From NCBI GenBank assembly GCA_009693235.1, contig SHXR01000003.1, positions 29,936 through 93,935 on the forward strand: a stretch of 64,000 nucleotides of DNA, given 5' to 3'. The position numbers and the translations under genes were made by a program. This DNA is from Betaproteobacteria bacterium. GTDB taxonomy: Bacteria > Pseudomonadota > Gammaproteobacteria > Burkholderiales > SG8-39. The notes beneath the pieces were generated by a model that searched no databases, was not told the origin of the DNA, and worked only from the letters and a program-made list of their open reading frames with translations. Positions 26,493 through 35,941 of the stretch are shown here, piece after piece. Position 1 is the stretch's first letter; each line of letters opens with the position of its first letter.

Positions 26493-27287
26493 GTGTCAAG
26501 CATCGAAGTCAAGCCATCGACCGCCGGCATGACGCCGGGACGCGAGCTCGCGGGTAAGGTAGCCCTGGTTACCGGTGGCGCGCGAAACATTGGCCGTGCG
26601 ATTTCGCGATCGTTGGCGGCAGGCGGCGCGAAAGTCATGATCAATGCCCGCACCTCTCGCGAGGAGGCTGAGGCAACCCTCGCGATGATCGAGAGCGCAG
26701 GCGGCGACGCAGCGATTCACTATGCCGATGTGACCGATCCCGACGCGGTTGCCGCGATGGTCGAGGCCACGGTGAAGCGCTTCGGTCGGCTGGACATTCT
26801 CGTCAACAATGCCGCGGTGCGCATGGAGGCGCGCTTTGCCGACATCCGGCTCGACGAATGGCGGCATGTCATGCACACGGTGTTGGATGGCGCTTTCCTT
26901 TGCAGTCAAGCCGTGTTGCCGCATCTGATTCGCGCGGGCGGTGGGGCGATTGTCCATATCGGCGGTCAATCGGGTCACAAAGGGGCGCGCGAGCGTGTGC
27001 ATGTGATCACCGCCAAGGCCGGCATTGCCGGCATGACGAAAGCGATGGCAATCGATCTCGCGGAGGGTGGTATTACGGTGAATTGCGTGGTGCCGGGCTC
27101 GATCGATACCGTGCGAGGGCTGCCCGGTGCGCCCGATCGGTCTGAGGAGCGCAAAGCGATTCCGCCGATCGGCCGGCGCGGCGAACCCGAAGAACTTGCC
27201 GCAATGGTGCGCATGCTGTGCGGCCCGGACTCTCGCTTCGTGACCGGGCAGGCCATTCATGTGAATGGGGGAGGGTATATGCCGTGA
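26493..27287 (+). CDS. SDR-family protein with altered catalytic tetrad
   Basis: 264 residues. Rossmann NAD(P) motif VTGGARNIGRA, NNAAVRMEAR, HIGGQSG (catalytic Ser) and GSIDTVRGLPGA are present. At the active site, where classical members have YxxxK, it reads VITAK: the Lys is there but the Tyr is Val, preceded by His. It may be a non-classical SDR or use another residue. GTG at 26493 is chosen because AGGAG lies five bases upstream. Its stop overlaps the GTG start of the following TTT receptor (GTGA). Likely oxidoreductase, substrate unknown. Confidence 0.85.
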   Translation: MSSIEVKPSTAGMTPGRELAGKVALVTGGARNIGRAISRSLAAGGAKVMINARTSREEAEATLAMIESAGGDAAIHYADVTDPDAVAAMVEATVKRFGRLDILVNNAAVRMEARFADIRLDEWRHVMHTVLDGAFLCSQAVLPHLIRAGGGAIVHIGGQSGHKGARERVHVITAKAGIAGMTKAMAIDLAEGGITVNCVVPGSIDTVRGLPGAPDRSEERKAIPPIGRRGEPEELAAMVRMLCGPDSRFVTGQAIHVNGGGYMP

Positions 27288-28270
27288 ATCATCTTGCGAA
27301 GTGGGCGATCATTGCGGCGTCGGCAGGGTTGCTCGCCGGCATGAATGGCGCGTTCGCCCAGGCGTGGCCGGTCAAGCCGATTACGTTGATCATTCCCTTT
27401 GCGCCAGGCGGTGGCGTCGATGCGAGCGCACGCATTCAGGCGCAGCAAATGGGCGAGCTGCTTGGCCAGACCATCATCGCAGAAAACGTCGGCGCAGCGG
27501 CCGGAATGGTCGGTTCGGGGCGCGTCGCGCGTGCCGAGCCTGACGGCTACACTTTCCTCATCGGCAATACCGGCACGCATGCGCATTCACAGGCGCTGTA
27601 CAAGAAGCCGCCCTATAACGCGATGGCCGATTTCGCACCGGTTGGGCTTGTTACCGATTCACCGCGCATCCTGATCGCGCGCAAAGACCTGCCGGCGAAC
27701 AATCTGCGCGAATTCATCGCCTACGCCAAGACGAATCACGCCAAGATGCAATTCGGCTCGGCAGGTGTCGGCTCCGGCACGCATCTGCCGTGCGCGATTC
27801 TCGTGAAGACACTTGGGGTCGAGATCACGCATATCCCGTATCGCGGTGCCGGGCCTGCGATGCAGGACTTGATCGGCGGTCGCATCGATTTCATGTGCGA
27901 CACGATCCAGACCGGGGCGGCGCAGGCCAAAGCGCAGACGGTGAAAGGGATCGCGGTGATGGCGGAACGACGGGTCTCGATCATTCCAGAGCTGGCCACC
28001 ACCGGCGAGCAGGGCTTGCCGGGCGCTGAGGCGAGCGTATGGAACGCATTTTTCCTGCCGAAGGGCACACCTGATGCGATCGTTCGTCGCATGAACAAGG
28101 CGATGAACGACATGCTGGACAACCCGGCGACCAGGAAACGACTGGAAGATCTTGGGCTTGAGATCGTGCCCGCCGCCAGGCGCACGCCCGAATTCCTCAC
28201 CAAATTCCTGTCGGAGGAAATTGTGCGCTGGGGCAATGTGATCCGGTCGGCGGGGATTACGCCGGAGTAA
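27284..28270 (+). CDS. TTT/Bug substrate-binding protein
   Basis: 328 residues from the GTG at 27284. Leader WAIIAASAGLLAGMNGAFAQ then WPVKPITLIIPFAPGGGVD; PDGYTFLIGNTG, ADFAPVGLVTDSP, THIPYRGAGPAMQD and the C-terminal LGLEIVPAARRTPE follow. The GTG overlaps the SDR stop (GTGA), and GGGGGAGGG lies upstream within the SDR gene, so the two are translationally coupled. Ligand unknown. Confidence 0.94.
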   Translation: MNHLAKWAIIAASAGLLAGMNGAFAQAWPVKPITLIIPFAPGGGVDASARIQAQQMGELLGQTIIAENVGAAAGMVGSGRVARAEPDGYTFLIGNTGTHAHSQALYKKPPYNAMADFAPVGLVTDSPRILIARKDLPANNLREFIAYAKTNHAKMQFGSAGVGSGTHLPCAILVKTLGVEITHIPYRGAGPAMQDLIGGRIDFMCDTIQTGAAQAKAQTVKGIAVMAERRVSIIPELATTGEQGLPGAEASVWNAFFLPKGTPDAIVRRMNKAMNDMLDNPATRKRLEDLGLEIVPAARRTPEFLTKFLSEEIVRWGNVIRSAGITPE

Positions 28271-28288
28271 ATTGGCTCAATGCGCTTG

Positions 28289-29308
28289 TCAGTGTGGCCA
28301 ATGCACCATCGGTAGTCCGGCGACCGGCGACTGAAAGTACGGAATGCGGGTGCCGCGCAGGCTGCCCAGATAAACAGTTCGGAGGTCAACCCCGCCGAAG
28401 GTGACGCTCGCCATCCAGGGCGCAATCGTCCCTTGGGTTGCGAACATCATTTCGCTGGTCAGCGTGCCGCGATCGGCGTGCGCCATGAACGCGGCGCTGG
28501 CAACCGGGTCGCCGTCATCGAGTAATACTTTGAGGTCGCCAGACGGGGTAAGCGCGATCAGGCGATCGACCATCACCAAGGTGCACCAAAGATTGCCGAA
28601 CGAATCGAAGGCAATGCCATCAGGATAGCCACCGAGATGGCTCGGACCGAAGACCTCGCGGTTGGTGAGCGAACCATCGGCCTGTACCCGCATGCGCGTA
28701 ATGTTGGGTCCGGTGGTCTCGACGATATAGATCCACTCTTCCTTGGCGTCCATGCGCACTTCATTGGTGAAGTAGAAACCCTCGGCGACGATGCGAATGC
28801 CTTTCTCATCGACCAGCGCGAGATAGCCATCTTTCACGCGCTTTGCGGCAGCCGCCGTCCAGGGATTTACCATCGTGGAGACCGTGAGCCAGATGCGATC
28901 CTTTGAATCGCGCAAGACGAAATTGACCTTGCCGATCGGCCTGCCATCGATGCGGTCATACAGCGTGCGGGTTTCGCCGGTGCGCGTCATGACCTCCAAG
29001 AGATCAGTGCCGAAGTTAGAAATAAGGATGTCCCCATTCTTGGCAAAGGCTAGTCCGTTCGGCAGCGTGCCCTGGGTAAAGCGCGATTCCAGATCGCCCG
29101 TGGCAGCGAATTTCTTTTCCAACTGCTGACTGATTAGCGCCTGGGTGCCACCGGGGCGGATACGCATCACACCGCCCCGGGCGTCGGCCGCCCACAGATC
29201 GCCATTGGGCTCGGCGAGAATGCATTCGGGACGCTGCAGGTCTTGCCCGATATAACGAATCGATACGCGATCGACGGTAAAGCCGTCGAGGGGATTGCTT
29301 GCTGCCAT
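28289..29308 (-). CDS. SMP-30/gluconolactonase-family protein
   Basis: 339-residue beta-propeller. The metal-site features are RPECILAEPNGDLWAADARGG (first Glu), NGLAFAKNGDILISNFGTD, TNEVRMDAKEEWIYIVET and YPDGIAFDSFGNLWCT (metal Asp). It would hydrolyse a lactone in the cytoplasm. The ATG at 29308 has GAGGAG five bases upstream. Converges on the TTT receptor gene. Confidence 0.88.
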   Translation of the reverse strand: MAASNPLDGFTVDRVSIRYIGQDLQRPECILAEPNGDLWAADARGGVMRIRPGGTQALISQQLEKKFAATGDLESRFTQGTLPNGLAFAKNGDILISNFGTDLLEVMTRTGETRTLYDRIDGRPIGKVNFVLRDSKDRIWLTVSTMVNPWTAAAAKRVKDGYLALVDEKGIRIVAEGFYFTNEVRMDAKEEWIYIVETTGPNITRMRVQADGSLTNREVFGPSHLGGYPDGIAFDSFGNLWCTLVMVDRLIALTPSGDLKVLLDDGDPVASAAFMAHADRGTLTSEMMFATQGTIAPWMASVTFGGVDLRTVYLGSLRGTRIPYFQSPVAGLPMVHWPH

Positions 29309-29544
29309 GATCACTCCTCAGTCATGCTGCGTTAAGGTGCGTCCAGTCACCTGGCCGTACCGTTCGGGTGCACTGGGTGACGCATCCCCGGCAGGTGGGT
29401 CTGACCCTGTTGCGAGCAGACGTGCACGAATACACTATTGATCGTTGAATCGCAATATACTAAACCCGTCGGCTCCCCGGGAGGAGGATGTGCAACCGGG
29501 AATCAACCACGCCACCCCGACTTTCAAAACGAGGAGAGATGTCA

Positions 29545-31185
29545 ATGATTGCTACCCCATTTTTGCGAACGTCAGTGACCGCGTTAGTGATGTCGCTCGC
29601 GTCCTTGACGGCGACTGCCCAATCGACACTGCGAATCGGCATGACAGCCGCCGACATTCCGAAGACGTCGGGTCAGCCCGATCAAGGATTCGAGGGCAAT
29701 CGCTTCACCGGCATTCCACTGTTTGATGCACTCACGCACTGGGATCTCTCGTCGGCCGACAAAGCAAGCGTGCTCATACCCGGCCTAGCAACCGATTGGC
29801 GCGTGACCGACGCCGACAAGTCGAAGTGGGTCTTTCGGCTGCGTCAAGGCGTGAAATTTCACGACGGTACGGACCTCAAGGCCGATGCGATCGTTTGGAA
29901 TGTTGAGAAAGTATTGAACAAAGACGCACGCCATTTCGCGCCGGATCAGATTGGCGTCACGGTGTCTCGCATGCCGAACCTGGTATCGGCGCGCCGCATC
30001 GACGATTACACCGTCGAGCTCACCACCCGTGAACCCGATAGCTTCCTGCCGCTTAACCTGACCAATCTCTTCATCGCCTCACCCGCCCATTGGCAAAAAA
30101 AATATGATGCGCTGGGTTCTGTGAGCGATCCGGCTGAACGCGCCAAGCAGGCGTGGGCCGCGTTCGCTGCAGACCCGTCCGGTTCCGGTCCGTTCAAGAT
30201 GGCGAAGTTCTCGCCGCGTGAGCGTGCGGAGTACACCAAAAACGACAATTACTGGGATGCGAAGCGAAAACCAAAGATCGACCGGGTCGTGCTGCTGCCG
30301 ATGCCGGAAGCCAACTCACGTACAGCTGCGCTCCTCTCCGGACAAGTCGATTGGATCGAGAATCCGGCACCGGATGCGGTTGCCCAAATCAAGCAAAAAG
30401 GCTTCACGGTCTACACGAACGCCCAGCCGCATGTCTGGCCGTGGCAGTTCTCGTTCGCTGAAGGCTCGCCGTGGCTCGACAAGCGCGTGCGTCAGGCGGC
30501 CAATCTTTGCGTCAATCGCGAGGAATTGAAGCAGGCACTTGGCGGATTGATGGAGGTGCCAAAGGGCACAGTACCGCCTGGCCATCCGTGGTGGGGCAAT
30601 CCGAAGTTCGAGATCAGGTACGACGTCAAGGCCGCCCAGGCGCTCATGAGTGAAGCGGGCTACTCGGCCGCGAAGCGTCTTAAAGTGAAGACGATCACGT
30701 CTGCCTCGGGTTCGGGCCAGATGCAGCCGGTGTCGATGAACGAGTTCGTGCAGCAGGCGCTGAAGGCGTGCTACTTCGATGTCGAGCTGGATGTCGTCGA
30801 ATGGAACGCGCTCTTCACCAACTGGCGCGCGGGCGCCAAGGACCCGACATCGCGCGGCGCCCATGCCACCAATGTGACGTTCGCGGCGATGGATCCGTTC
30901 TTCGCGATGGTGCGATTCACCTCGACCAAGACCTTCCCGCCGGTGTCGAACAACTGGGGCTACTTTGGTAACGCCGAATTCGACGATCTCATCATGAAGG
31001 CCCGCACGTCGTTCGAGGACAAGGCGCGTGATGCGGCATTGGCTCGCTTGCATGCACGCATCGTCGAGGAGGCGCCGTTCCTGTGGGTCGCGCATGACGT
31101 CGGCCCGCGCGCCATGAGCGCGAAAGTAAAAGGCGTCGTACAACCGAAGAGCTGGTTCATCGATATCGCGACGATGAGCATGTAA
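29545..31185 (+). CDS. Peptide-type ABC transporter substrate-binding protein (SBP family 5)
   Basis: 546 residues. Export signal SVTALVMSLASLTATAQ precedes LRIGMTAADIPKT. Family markers are FEGNRFTGIPLFDALT, WVFRLRQGVKFHDGTDLKADAIVWNVEKVLN and LLPMPEANSRTAALLSGQVDWIENP (quoted in parts). The periplasmic lobe would bind a peptide or opine-like ligand. GAGGAG lies eight bases before ATG 29545; ATG 29539 would be only two bases from it. First gene of the ABC operon; the 236 bp before it carry a TATACT at 29456-29461 but no well-spaced -35. Confidence 0.93.
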   Translation: MIATPFLRTSVTALVMSLASLTATAQSTLRIGMTAADIPKTSGQPDQGFEGNRFTGIPLFDALTHWDLSSADKASVLIPGLATDWRVTDADKSKWVFRLRQGVKFHDGTDLKADAIVWNVEKVLNKDARHFAPDQIGVTVSRMPNLVSARRIDDYTVELTTREPDSFLPLNLTNLFIASPAHWQKKYDALGSVSDPAERAKQAWAAFAADPSGSGPFKMAKFSPRERAEYTKNDNYWDAKRKPKIDRVVLLPMPEANSRTAALLSGQVDWIENPAPDAVAQIKQKGFTVYTNAQPHVWPWQFSFAEGSPWLDKRVRQAANLCVNREELKQALGGLMEVPKGTVPPGHPWWGNPKFEIRYDVKAAQALMSEAGYSAAKRLKVKTITSASGSGQMQPVSMNEFVQQALKACYFDVELDVVEWNALFTNWRAGAKDPTSRGAHATNVTFAAMDPFFAMVRFTSTKTFPPVSNNWGYFGNAEFDDLIMKARTSFEDKARDAALARLHARIVEEAPFLWVAHDVGPRAMSAKVKGVVQPKSWFIDIATMSM

Positions 31186-31246
31186 TCGGGACGGTATCGT
31201 GCGCGCGGTCGGCCCGCCTGGGCGGCAGCGCTGAACGGCCACCTGC

Positions 31247-32200
31247 ATGGTTCTTTATGCGCTGAAGCGCGTCGTCTTTACGCTCCCCATCCTCCTTGGC
31301 GTAGCGATCGTCTGCTTCGCGCTAGTGCATCTGGCGCCGGGCGACCCGCTGGTGTCGGTGCTGCCGCCGGATGCGACGCAATCGCTCAAGGAACAGATGA
31401 TGGCGCTGTACGGGTTCGATCGCCCGTATTACGAGCAGTTCGCGCGCTGGATTGCCCGCGTCGTGCAAGGCGATCTCGGCACCTCGATCCGCACCGGTCG
31501 TCCGGTCGTGCTCGAGGTATCGAAAGCGATCGGCAACACCTTCATGCTCGCTGCGGTGGCGACGGTGATCGGCTTCATGCTCGGTACGCTGTTCGGATTT
31601 GTGGCCGGCTACTTCCGTGATACCTGGCTCGATAAGACGGCCTCCGCGTTGTCGGTGTTCGGGGTGTCGGTGCCGCACTATTGGCTTGGCATGGTGCTCG
31701 TGATCATCTTTGCGGCGACGCTCGGTTGGTTGCCGCCTACCGGTGCCGGGCCGGGTGGCTCGGAAGACTGGAAATGGAACTGGGAGCATGTGCGCCATCT
31801 CGTGCTGCCGGCGGTGACGATGTCAGTGATTCCAATGGGTATCATCGCGCGCACCGTGCGCGCGTTGGTGGCCGAGACCTTGAGCCAGGAATTCATCGTG
31901 GGCCTCCGCGCCAAGGGACTCAGTGAATTTGGCGTGTTCCAGCATGTCGTGAAGAACGCTGCACCGACCGCGCTCGCGGTGATGGGCATCCAACTTGGCT
32001 ATCTGCTGGGCGGATCGATCCTGATTGAAACGGTGTTCGCCTGGCCGGGCTCCGGGCTCTTGCTCAATGATGCGATCTTCCAGCGCGATCTGCCGCTCCT
32101 GCAGGGCACGATCCTCGTGCTCGCGCTGTTCTTCGTCGTGTTGAACCTCGCGGTCGATGTTATGCAGACCGCGCTCGATCCTCGCATTCAGCGCACCTAG
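31247..32200 (+). CDS. ABC transporter permease (DppB-like)
   Basis: 317 residues, six membrane segments. VVFTLPILLGVAIVCFALVHLAPGDP is the characteristic first helix and start, and QEFIVGLRAKGLSE the EAA loop that contacts the ATPase. IETVFAWPGSGLLLNDAIFQRDLPLLQG is the conserved end. Second gene of the operon. Confidence 0.94.
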   Translation: MVLYALKRVVFTLPILLGVAIVCFALVHLAPGDPLVSVLPPDATQSLKEQMMALYGFDRPYYEQFARWIARVVQGDLGTSIRTGRPVVLEVSKAIGNTFMLAAVATVIGFMLGTLFGFVAGYFRDTWLDKTASALSVFGVSVPHYWLGMVLVIIFAATLGWLPPTGAGPGGSEDWKWNWEHVRHLVLPAVTMSVIPMGIIARTVRALVAETLSQEFIVGLRAKGLSEFGVFQHVVKNAAPTALAVMGIQLGYLLGGSILIETVFAWPGSGLLLNDAIFQRDLPLLQGTILVLALFFVVLNLAVDVMQTALDPRIQRT

Positions 32201-32206
32201 ACGACG

Positions 32207-33091
32207 ATGTTTCTCGCCACGTCTACAAAGTTACTCGAGCCGATTCTCCACTCGCCCGGCTATTGGCGGACGGTATGGACGCGCTTTCGCCGCGATCCGG
32301 TCGCGATCGGTGCGGGCGTTGTGGTGCTGGCACTGATCTTAATGGCGATCTTCGCACCGTTGATTGCGCCGCAGGATCCATACCAAGGCATGTCGCTGCG
32401 CAGGCTCCGCCCGCCCGGCACGCCGGGTTATCTTCTTGGTACCGACGAACTGGGCCGTGACATGCTCACTCGCCTCATTTACGGCGCGCGCATCTCGCTC
32501 TTTATGGGTGTCACACCGGTGTTTGTCGCGTTGTTTCTTGGCACGACCATTGGGGTCGTGGCGGGTTATCTGGGTGGCTGGACCAACACCATTTTGATGC
32601 GCACCGTCGATGTCTTCTTTGCCTTTCCTTCCGTGCTGCTCGCGGTGGCGATGGCCGGTGCGTTAGGCGCGGGCATCGGGAATGGCTTGATTGCGCTCAC
32701 GCTGGTGTTCATTCCGCCGATCGCACGGGTGGCGGAAAGCGTTACGACCGGGGTCCGAACGCGCGACTTCGTCGAAGCCGCACGGGCGAGTGGTGCAGGC
32801 GCGTTCCTCATCATCCGCAAACACGTCCTCGGCAATGTGATGGGGCCCATCTTTGTCTATGCGATGAGCCTCATCGCGGTGTCGATGATTCTCGCCTCCG
32901 GTCTCTCGTTTCTAGGGCTTGGCGTGAAGCCGCCCGAACCCGATTGGGGTCTCATGCTTAACACCTTGCGCACGGCCATGTACACGCAGCCGCTTCTTTG
33001 CGCGCTGCCCGGTGTGATGATCTTCATCACGTCGATTTCGTTCAACTTACTGACTGATGGATTACGGTCAGCGATGGACGTGAAAAGCTAA
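32207..33091 (+). CDS. ABC transporter permease (DppC-like)
   Basis: 294 residues. VAIGAGVVVLALILMAIFAP is the first helix, then GTDELGRDMLTRLIYGARISL, the family's N-terminal loop. TRDFVEAARASGAGAF is the EAA loop and GLSFLGLGVKPPEPDWG the conserved C-terminal motif. Six bases after the DppB-like gene. Forms the membrane channel with it. Confidence 0.94.
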   Translation: MFLATSTKLLEPILHSPGYWRTVWTRFRRDPVAIGAGVVVLALILMAIFAPLIAPQDPYQGMSLRRLRPPGTPGYLLGTDELGRDMLTRLIYGARISLFMGVTPVFVALFLGTTIGVVAGYLGGWTNTILMRTVDVFFAFPSVLLAVAMAGALGAGIGNGLIALTLVFIPPIARVAESVTTGVRTRDFVEAARASGAGAFLIIRKHVLGNVMGPIFVYAMSLIAVSMILASGLSFLGLGVKPPEPDWGLMLNTLRTAMYTQPLLCALPGVMIFITSISFNLLTDGLRSAMDVKS

Positions 33092-33095
33092 GACT

Positions 33096-34142
33096 ATGCC
33101 TCCTATCCAGATAAAAATGGAGCCCGCGAAAGCATCGCCCCTTCTGCAAATCACTGGCCTCAAGAAGCATTTTCCGGTGAAGACCGGGCTCTTTGGTCGC
33201 CCGAGCAGTTCGGTCTACGCCGTTGACGACATCGCGTTTGACGTTCACGCCGGCGAGACGTTGGGCATCGTGGGTGAGTCCGGTTGCGGTAAATCGACGA
33301 CGGCACGCCTCTTGATGGGGCTCATTCCGCCGACCGCAGGCACCGTACGCTTCGACGGGAAGATCGTCGGATCGCCAGCGCTGCCGCTCAAGGAATTTCA
33401 TCGGCAAGTGCAGATGGTGTTCCAGGACAGCTACGCTTCCCTCAATCCGCGGCTGACAGTAGAGGAATCGATTGCATTTGGTCCGACCGTGCACGGCGTG
33501 TCAAGGCGTGAGGCGATTGCACGGGCGCGCTCGCTGCTGGATCGGGTAGGCCTGGATCCGATTCGTTTCGCCGGACGTTTCCCACATGAGTTGTCGGGCG
33601 GGCAGCGCCAGCGCGTCAACATCGCGCGTGCGCTCGCCCTCGAACCGCGCATCCTGCTGTTGGACGAGGCCGTTTCCGCGCTCGACAAGTCGGTCGAGGC
33701 GCAGGTGCTCAACCTGCTACTCGATCTGAAAGATGCATTTGGGTTGACGTATCTCTTTATCAGTCATGATCTGGAAGTCGTGCGCTTCATGGCGACCCGC
33801 GTGCTGGTGATGTATCTAGGCAAGGTTGCCGAACTTGGCCCGACCGAAGCGCTCTACACCAAGAGCCGTCATCCGTATACGAGTGCATTGTTAGGTTCGC
33901 TTCTTTCGATGGATCCCGATCAGCGCACGGAGCGGGCACCGCTCGCGGGCGATCCACCGAATCCAATTGATCCGCCGCCGGGTTGCCGCTTCCATACGCG
34001 CTGCGCGTTCGCCGAAGCGGTGTGCTCACTGCACGAGCCCGTGTTGCATGCTGCCGGGGCCAGTCATGCTGCAGCTTGCCATATGGTGCCGCCAAATGGT
34101 GAACACTCAAAGTCTGGCATGGCCATGAAGGCTGTTTCGTGA
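33096..34142 (+). CDS. ABC transporter ATP-binding protein (DppF/OppF-like)
   Basis: 348 residues. Walker A GESGCGKST (residue ~62), Q-loop QMVFQDSYASLNPR, signature LSGGQRQRVNIARA, Walker B ILLLDEAVSALD, H-loop FISHD, and the oligopeptide-family C-terminal cysteines CRFHTRCAFAEAVCSLHEP. Overlaps the next ATPase gene by four bases. Confidence 0.95.
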   Translation: MPPIQIKMEPAKASPLLQITGLKKHFPVKTGLFGRPSSSVYAVDDIAFDVHAGETLGIVGESGCGKSTTARLLMGLIPPTAGTVRFDGKIVGSPALPLKEFHRQVQMVFQDSYASLNPRLTVEESIAFGPTVHGVSRREAIARARSLLDRVGLDPIRFAGRFPHELSGGQRQRVNIARALALEPRILLLDEAVSALDKSVEAQVLNLLLDLKDAFGLTYLFISHDLEVVRFMATRVLVMYLGKVAELGPTEALYTKSRHPYTSALLGSLLSMDPDQRTERAPLAGDPPNPIDPPPGCRFHTRCAFAEAVCSLHEPVLHAAGASHAAACHMVPPNGEHSKSGMAMKAVS

Positions 34143-35131
34143 TGGACGAACCTATTCTCGAAATCGAAGACCTGCGTGTCACGTTTACCGGCGGTGCGAA
34201 ACCGGTGCGCGCCGTCGATGGCGTGGATCTTTCGTTGCGTCGTGGCGAAGTGGTCGCGCTGCTTGGCGAATCGGGCTCGGGCAAGAGCGTCACGCTTCGC
34301 TCGGTCCTGCGCCTGCATCAGGAGAACAAAACCAAGATTGAGGGGCGGATTACCGCGGCCGGTATCGATGTCATGGCACTGCAGGGCGCGGCGCTGGCAG
34401 ATTTTCGCGGCAAGCACGTGTCGATGATTTTTCAGGAGCCGATGCTTGTCTTGGATCCGGTCTATTCAGTCGGGCAGCAGATCATCGAGGCCATCTGCAA
34501 GCATGAAAATATTGCCGCGGATGAAGCACGCAAGCGCGTATTGCATCTGTTTGAGCGGGTACGCATTCCAAGCCCGGAACGGCGGCTCGCTGCTTATCCG
34601 CATGAAATGTCGGGCGGTATGCGCCAGCGCGCCATGATTGCGCTGGCGTTATCGTGTCACCCGAAGATTCTATTGGCCGATGAGCCGACCACCGCACTCG
34701 ATGCGACCGTGCAGGTGCAGATCCTGCTGCTCCTTCGTGAGTTGCAGCGTGAGCTTGGTCTTTCAATGATCTTCGTCACGCATGACATCAGTGTCGGGGT
34801 CGAAGTCGCCGATCGCATCGCCGTCATGTACGCTGGGCGCATCGTGGAGATCGGCAGCGTACGCGATGTCATCCGCGCGCCAAGGCATCCCTATACGATC
34901 GGCTTGCTGTCGACGCGGGCGCATGGCGGACGCTTGACCGGCAACCGGCTGCCGGCGATTGCGGGCAGTCCGCCCGATTTGGCGAACTTGCCGCCCGGCT
35001 GTGCCTTCGCGCCGCGCTGCGGACTGGCAAGCAGTCAGTGTGCCGCTTCGACGCCGCCTGCCCTCAGCGTCAAAGAGGGGCAGATCGTGCGCTGTTTTCG
35101 GGTCGACGCGACCGCAAAGGTGTCTGCATGA
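34139..35131 (+). CDS. ABC transporter ATP-binding protein (DppD/OppD-like)
   Basis: 330 residues. Walker A GESGSGKSV, Q-loop MIFQEPMLVLDP, signature MSGGMRQRAMIALA, Walker B ILLADEPTTALD, H-loop FVTHD and the C-terminal cluster CAFAPRCGLASSQC. Last core gene of the transporter. The order SBP-B-C-F-D swaps the two ATPases relative to common dpp operons. Confidence 0.95.
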   Translation: MMDEPILEIEDLRVTFTGGAKPVRAVDGVDLSLRRGEVVALLGESGSGKSVTLRSVLRLHQENKTKIEGRITAAGIDVMALQGAALADFRGKHVSMIFQEPMLVLDPVYSVGQQIIEAICKHENIAADEARKRVLHLFERVRIPSPERRLAAYPHEMSGGMRQRAMIALALSCHPKILLADEPTTALDATVQVQILLLLRELQRELGLSMIFVTHDISVGVEVADRIAVMYAGRIVEIGSVRDVIRAPRHPYTIGLLSTRAHGGRLTGNRLPAIAGSPPDLANLPPGCAFAPRCGLASSQCAASTPPALSVKEGQIVRCFRVDATAKVSA

Positions 35132-35165
35132 GAAGTTCCGCGTGGGAGCGCATGGAGGACATCCG

Positions 35166-35903
35166 GTGCCGGTAATTCTCGCCATCAATCCGAATACCAC
35201 TGCCGCCATTACCGATTTGGTGGCAGCTCACCTGCAGCGTGCCGTGGGTCCGGACGTGCAATGGCGGCCGGTGACCGGTCGTTTCGGCGCGCGCTATATC
35301 TCGGCCGAAGCGAGCTATACGATCGCCGGGCATGCGGCGCTCGAGGTCTATGCAATGAACGCGCAAGGGGTGGATGCTGTTCTGCTTGCATGCTTTGGTG
35401 ATCCGGGTCTTTTCGCGCTGCGCGAAATTGCGCCAGTGCCGGTTATCGGTCTTGCCGAAGCTTCGATGAACGAAGCGGCTCAAAGCGCATCGCGCTTCTC
35501 CATCGTGACGGGTGGGCCGCGCTGGGCGCCGATGCTCTATCGATTGGCCGAATCGCTCGGGTTTGCGGAATCATTGGTCAGCGTGCGAACGCTTGCGCTG
35601 ACCGGCGTACAGATTGCCGCTGATCCGGACGCCGCCATCGATCAACTCGCGGACGAATGTCGTAAAGCGGGGGAGTTGGATGGTGTCGGGGCAGTGATAC
35701 TGGGCGGTGCTGGATTGGCGGGATTGGCGGCGCGGGTGCAGCCGCATGTCGACGTTCGGCTCATCGACAATATCATCGTCGGGGCGCGGCATGCCGAACG
35801 TCTTGCGCGGGGCGCCCCCCGCCATTACGAGCGCATGCCGCTCGGTGCTGCAACCCCCGCAACAGGCATTGATCCAACGCTCGCCCTGTTCTTGCGCGAT
35901 TAA
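35166..35903 (+). CDS. Asp/Glu/hydantoin racemase-family protein lacking the second Cys
   Basis: 245 residues. ILAINPNTTAAIT is the family start and LLACFGDPG carries the first catalytic Cys. The second catalytic Cys motif, normally GCAG, reads LGGAGLAG here, so the usual two-Cys racemase mechanism is not possible as drawn; a one-Cys decarboxylase-like or binding role is conceivable. GTG at 35166 follows GGAGG by seven bases. It is 34 bp after the last ABC ATPase in the same direction, so it probably shares the transcript and a substrate with the transporter. Confidence 0.82.
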   Translation: MPVILAINPNTTAAITDLVAAHLQRAVGPDVQWRPVTGRFGARYISAEASYTIAGHAALEVYAMNAQGVDAVLLACFGDPGLFALREIAPVPVIGLAEASMNEAAQSASRFSIVTGGPRWAPMLYRLAESLGFAESLVSVRTLALTGVQIAADPDAAIDQLADECRKAGELDGVGAVILGGAGLAGLAARVQPHVDVRLIDNIIVGARHAERLARGAPRHYERMPLGAATPATGIDPTLALFLRD

Positions 35904-35941
35904 GTGGGCGTGGAGAGCATCAGTCGGACCGATTACCCGCG

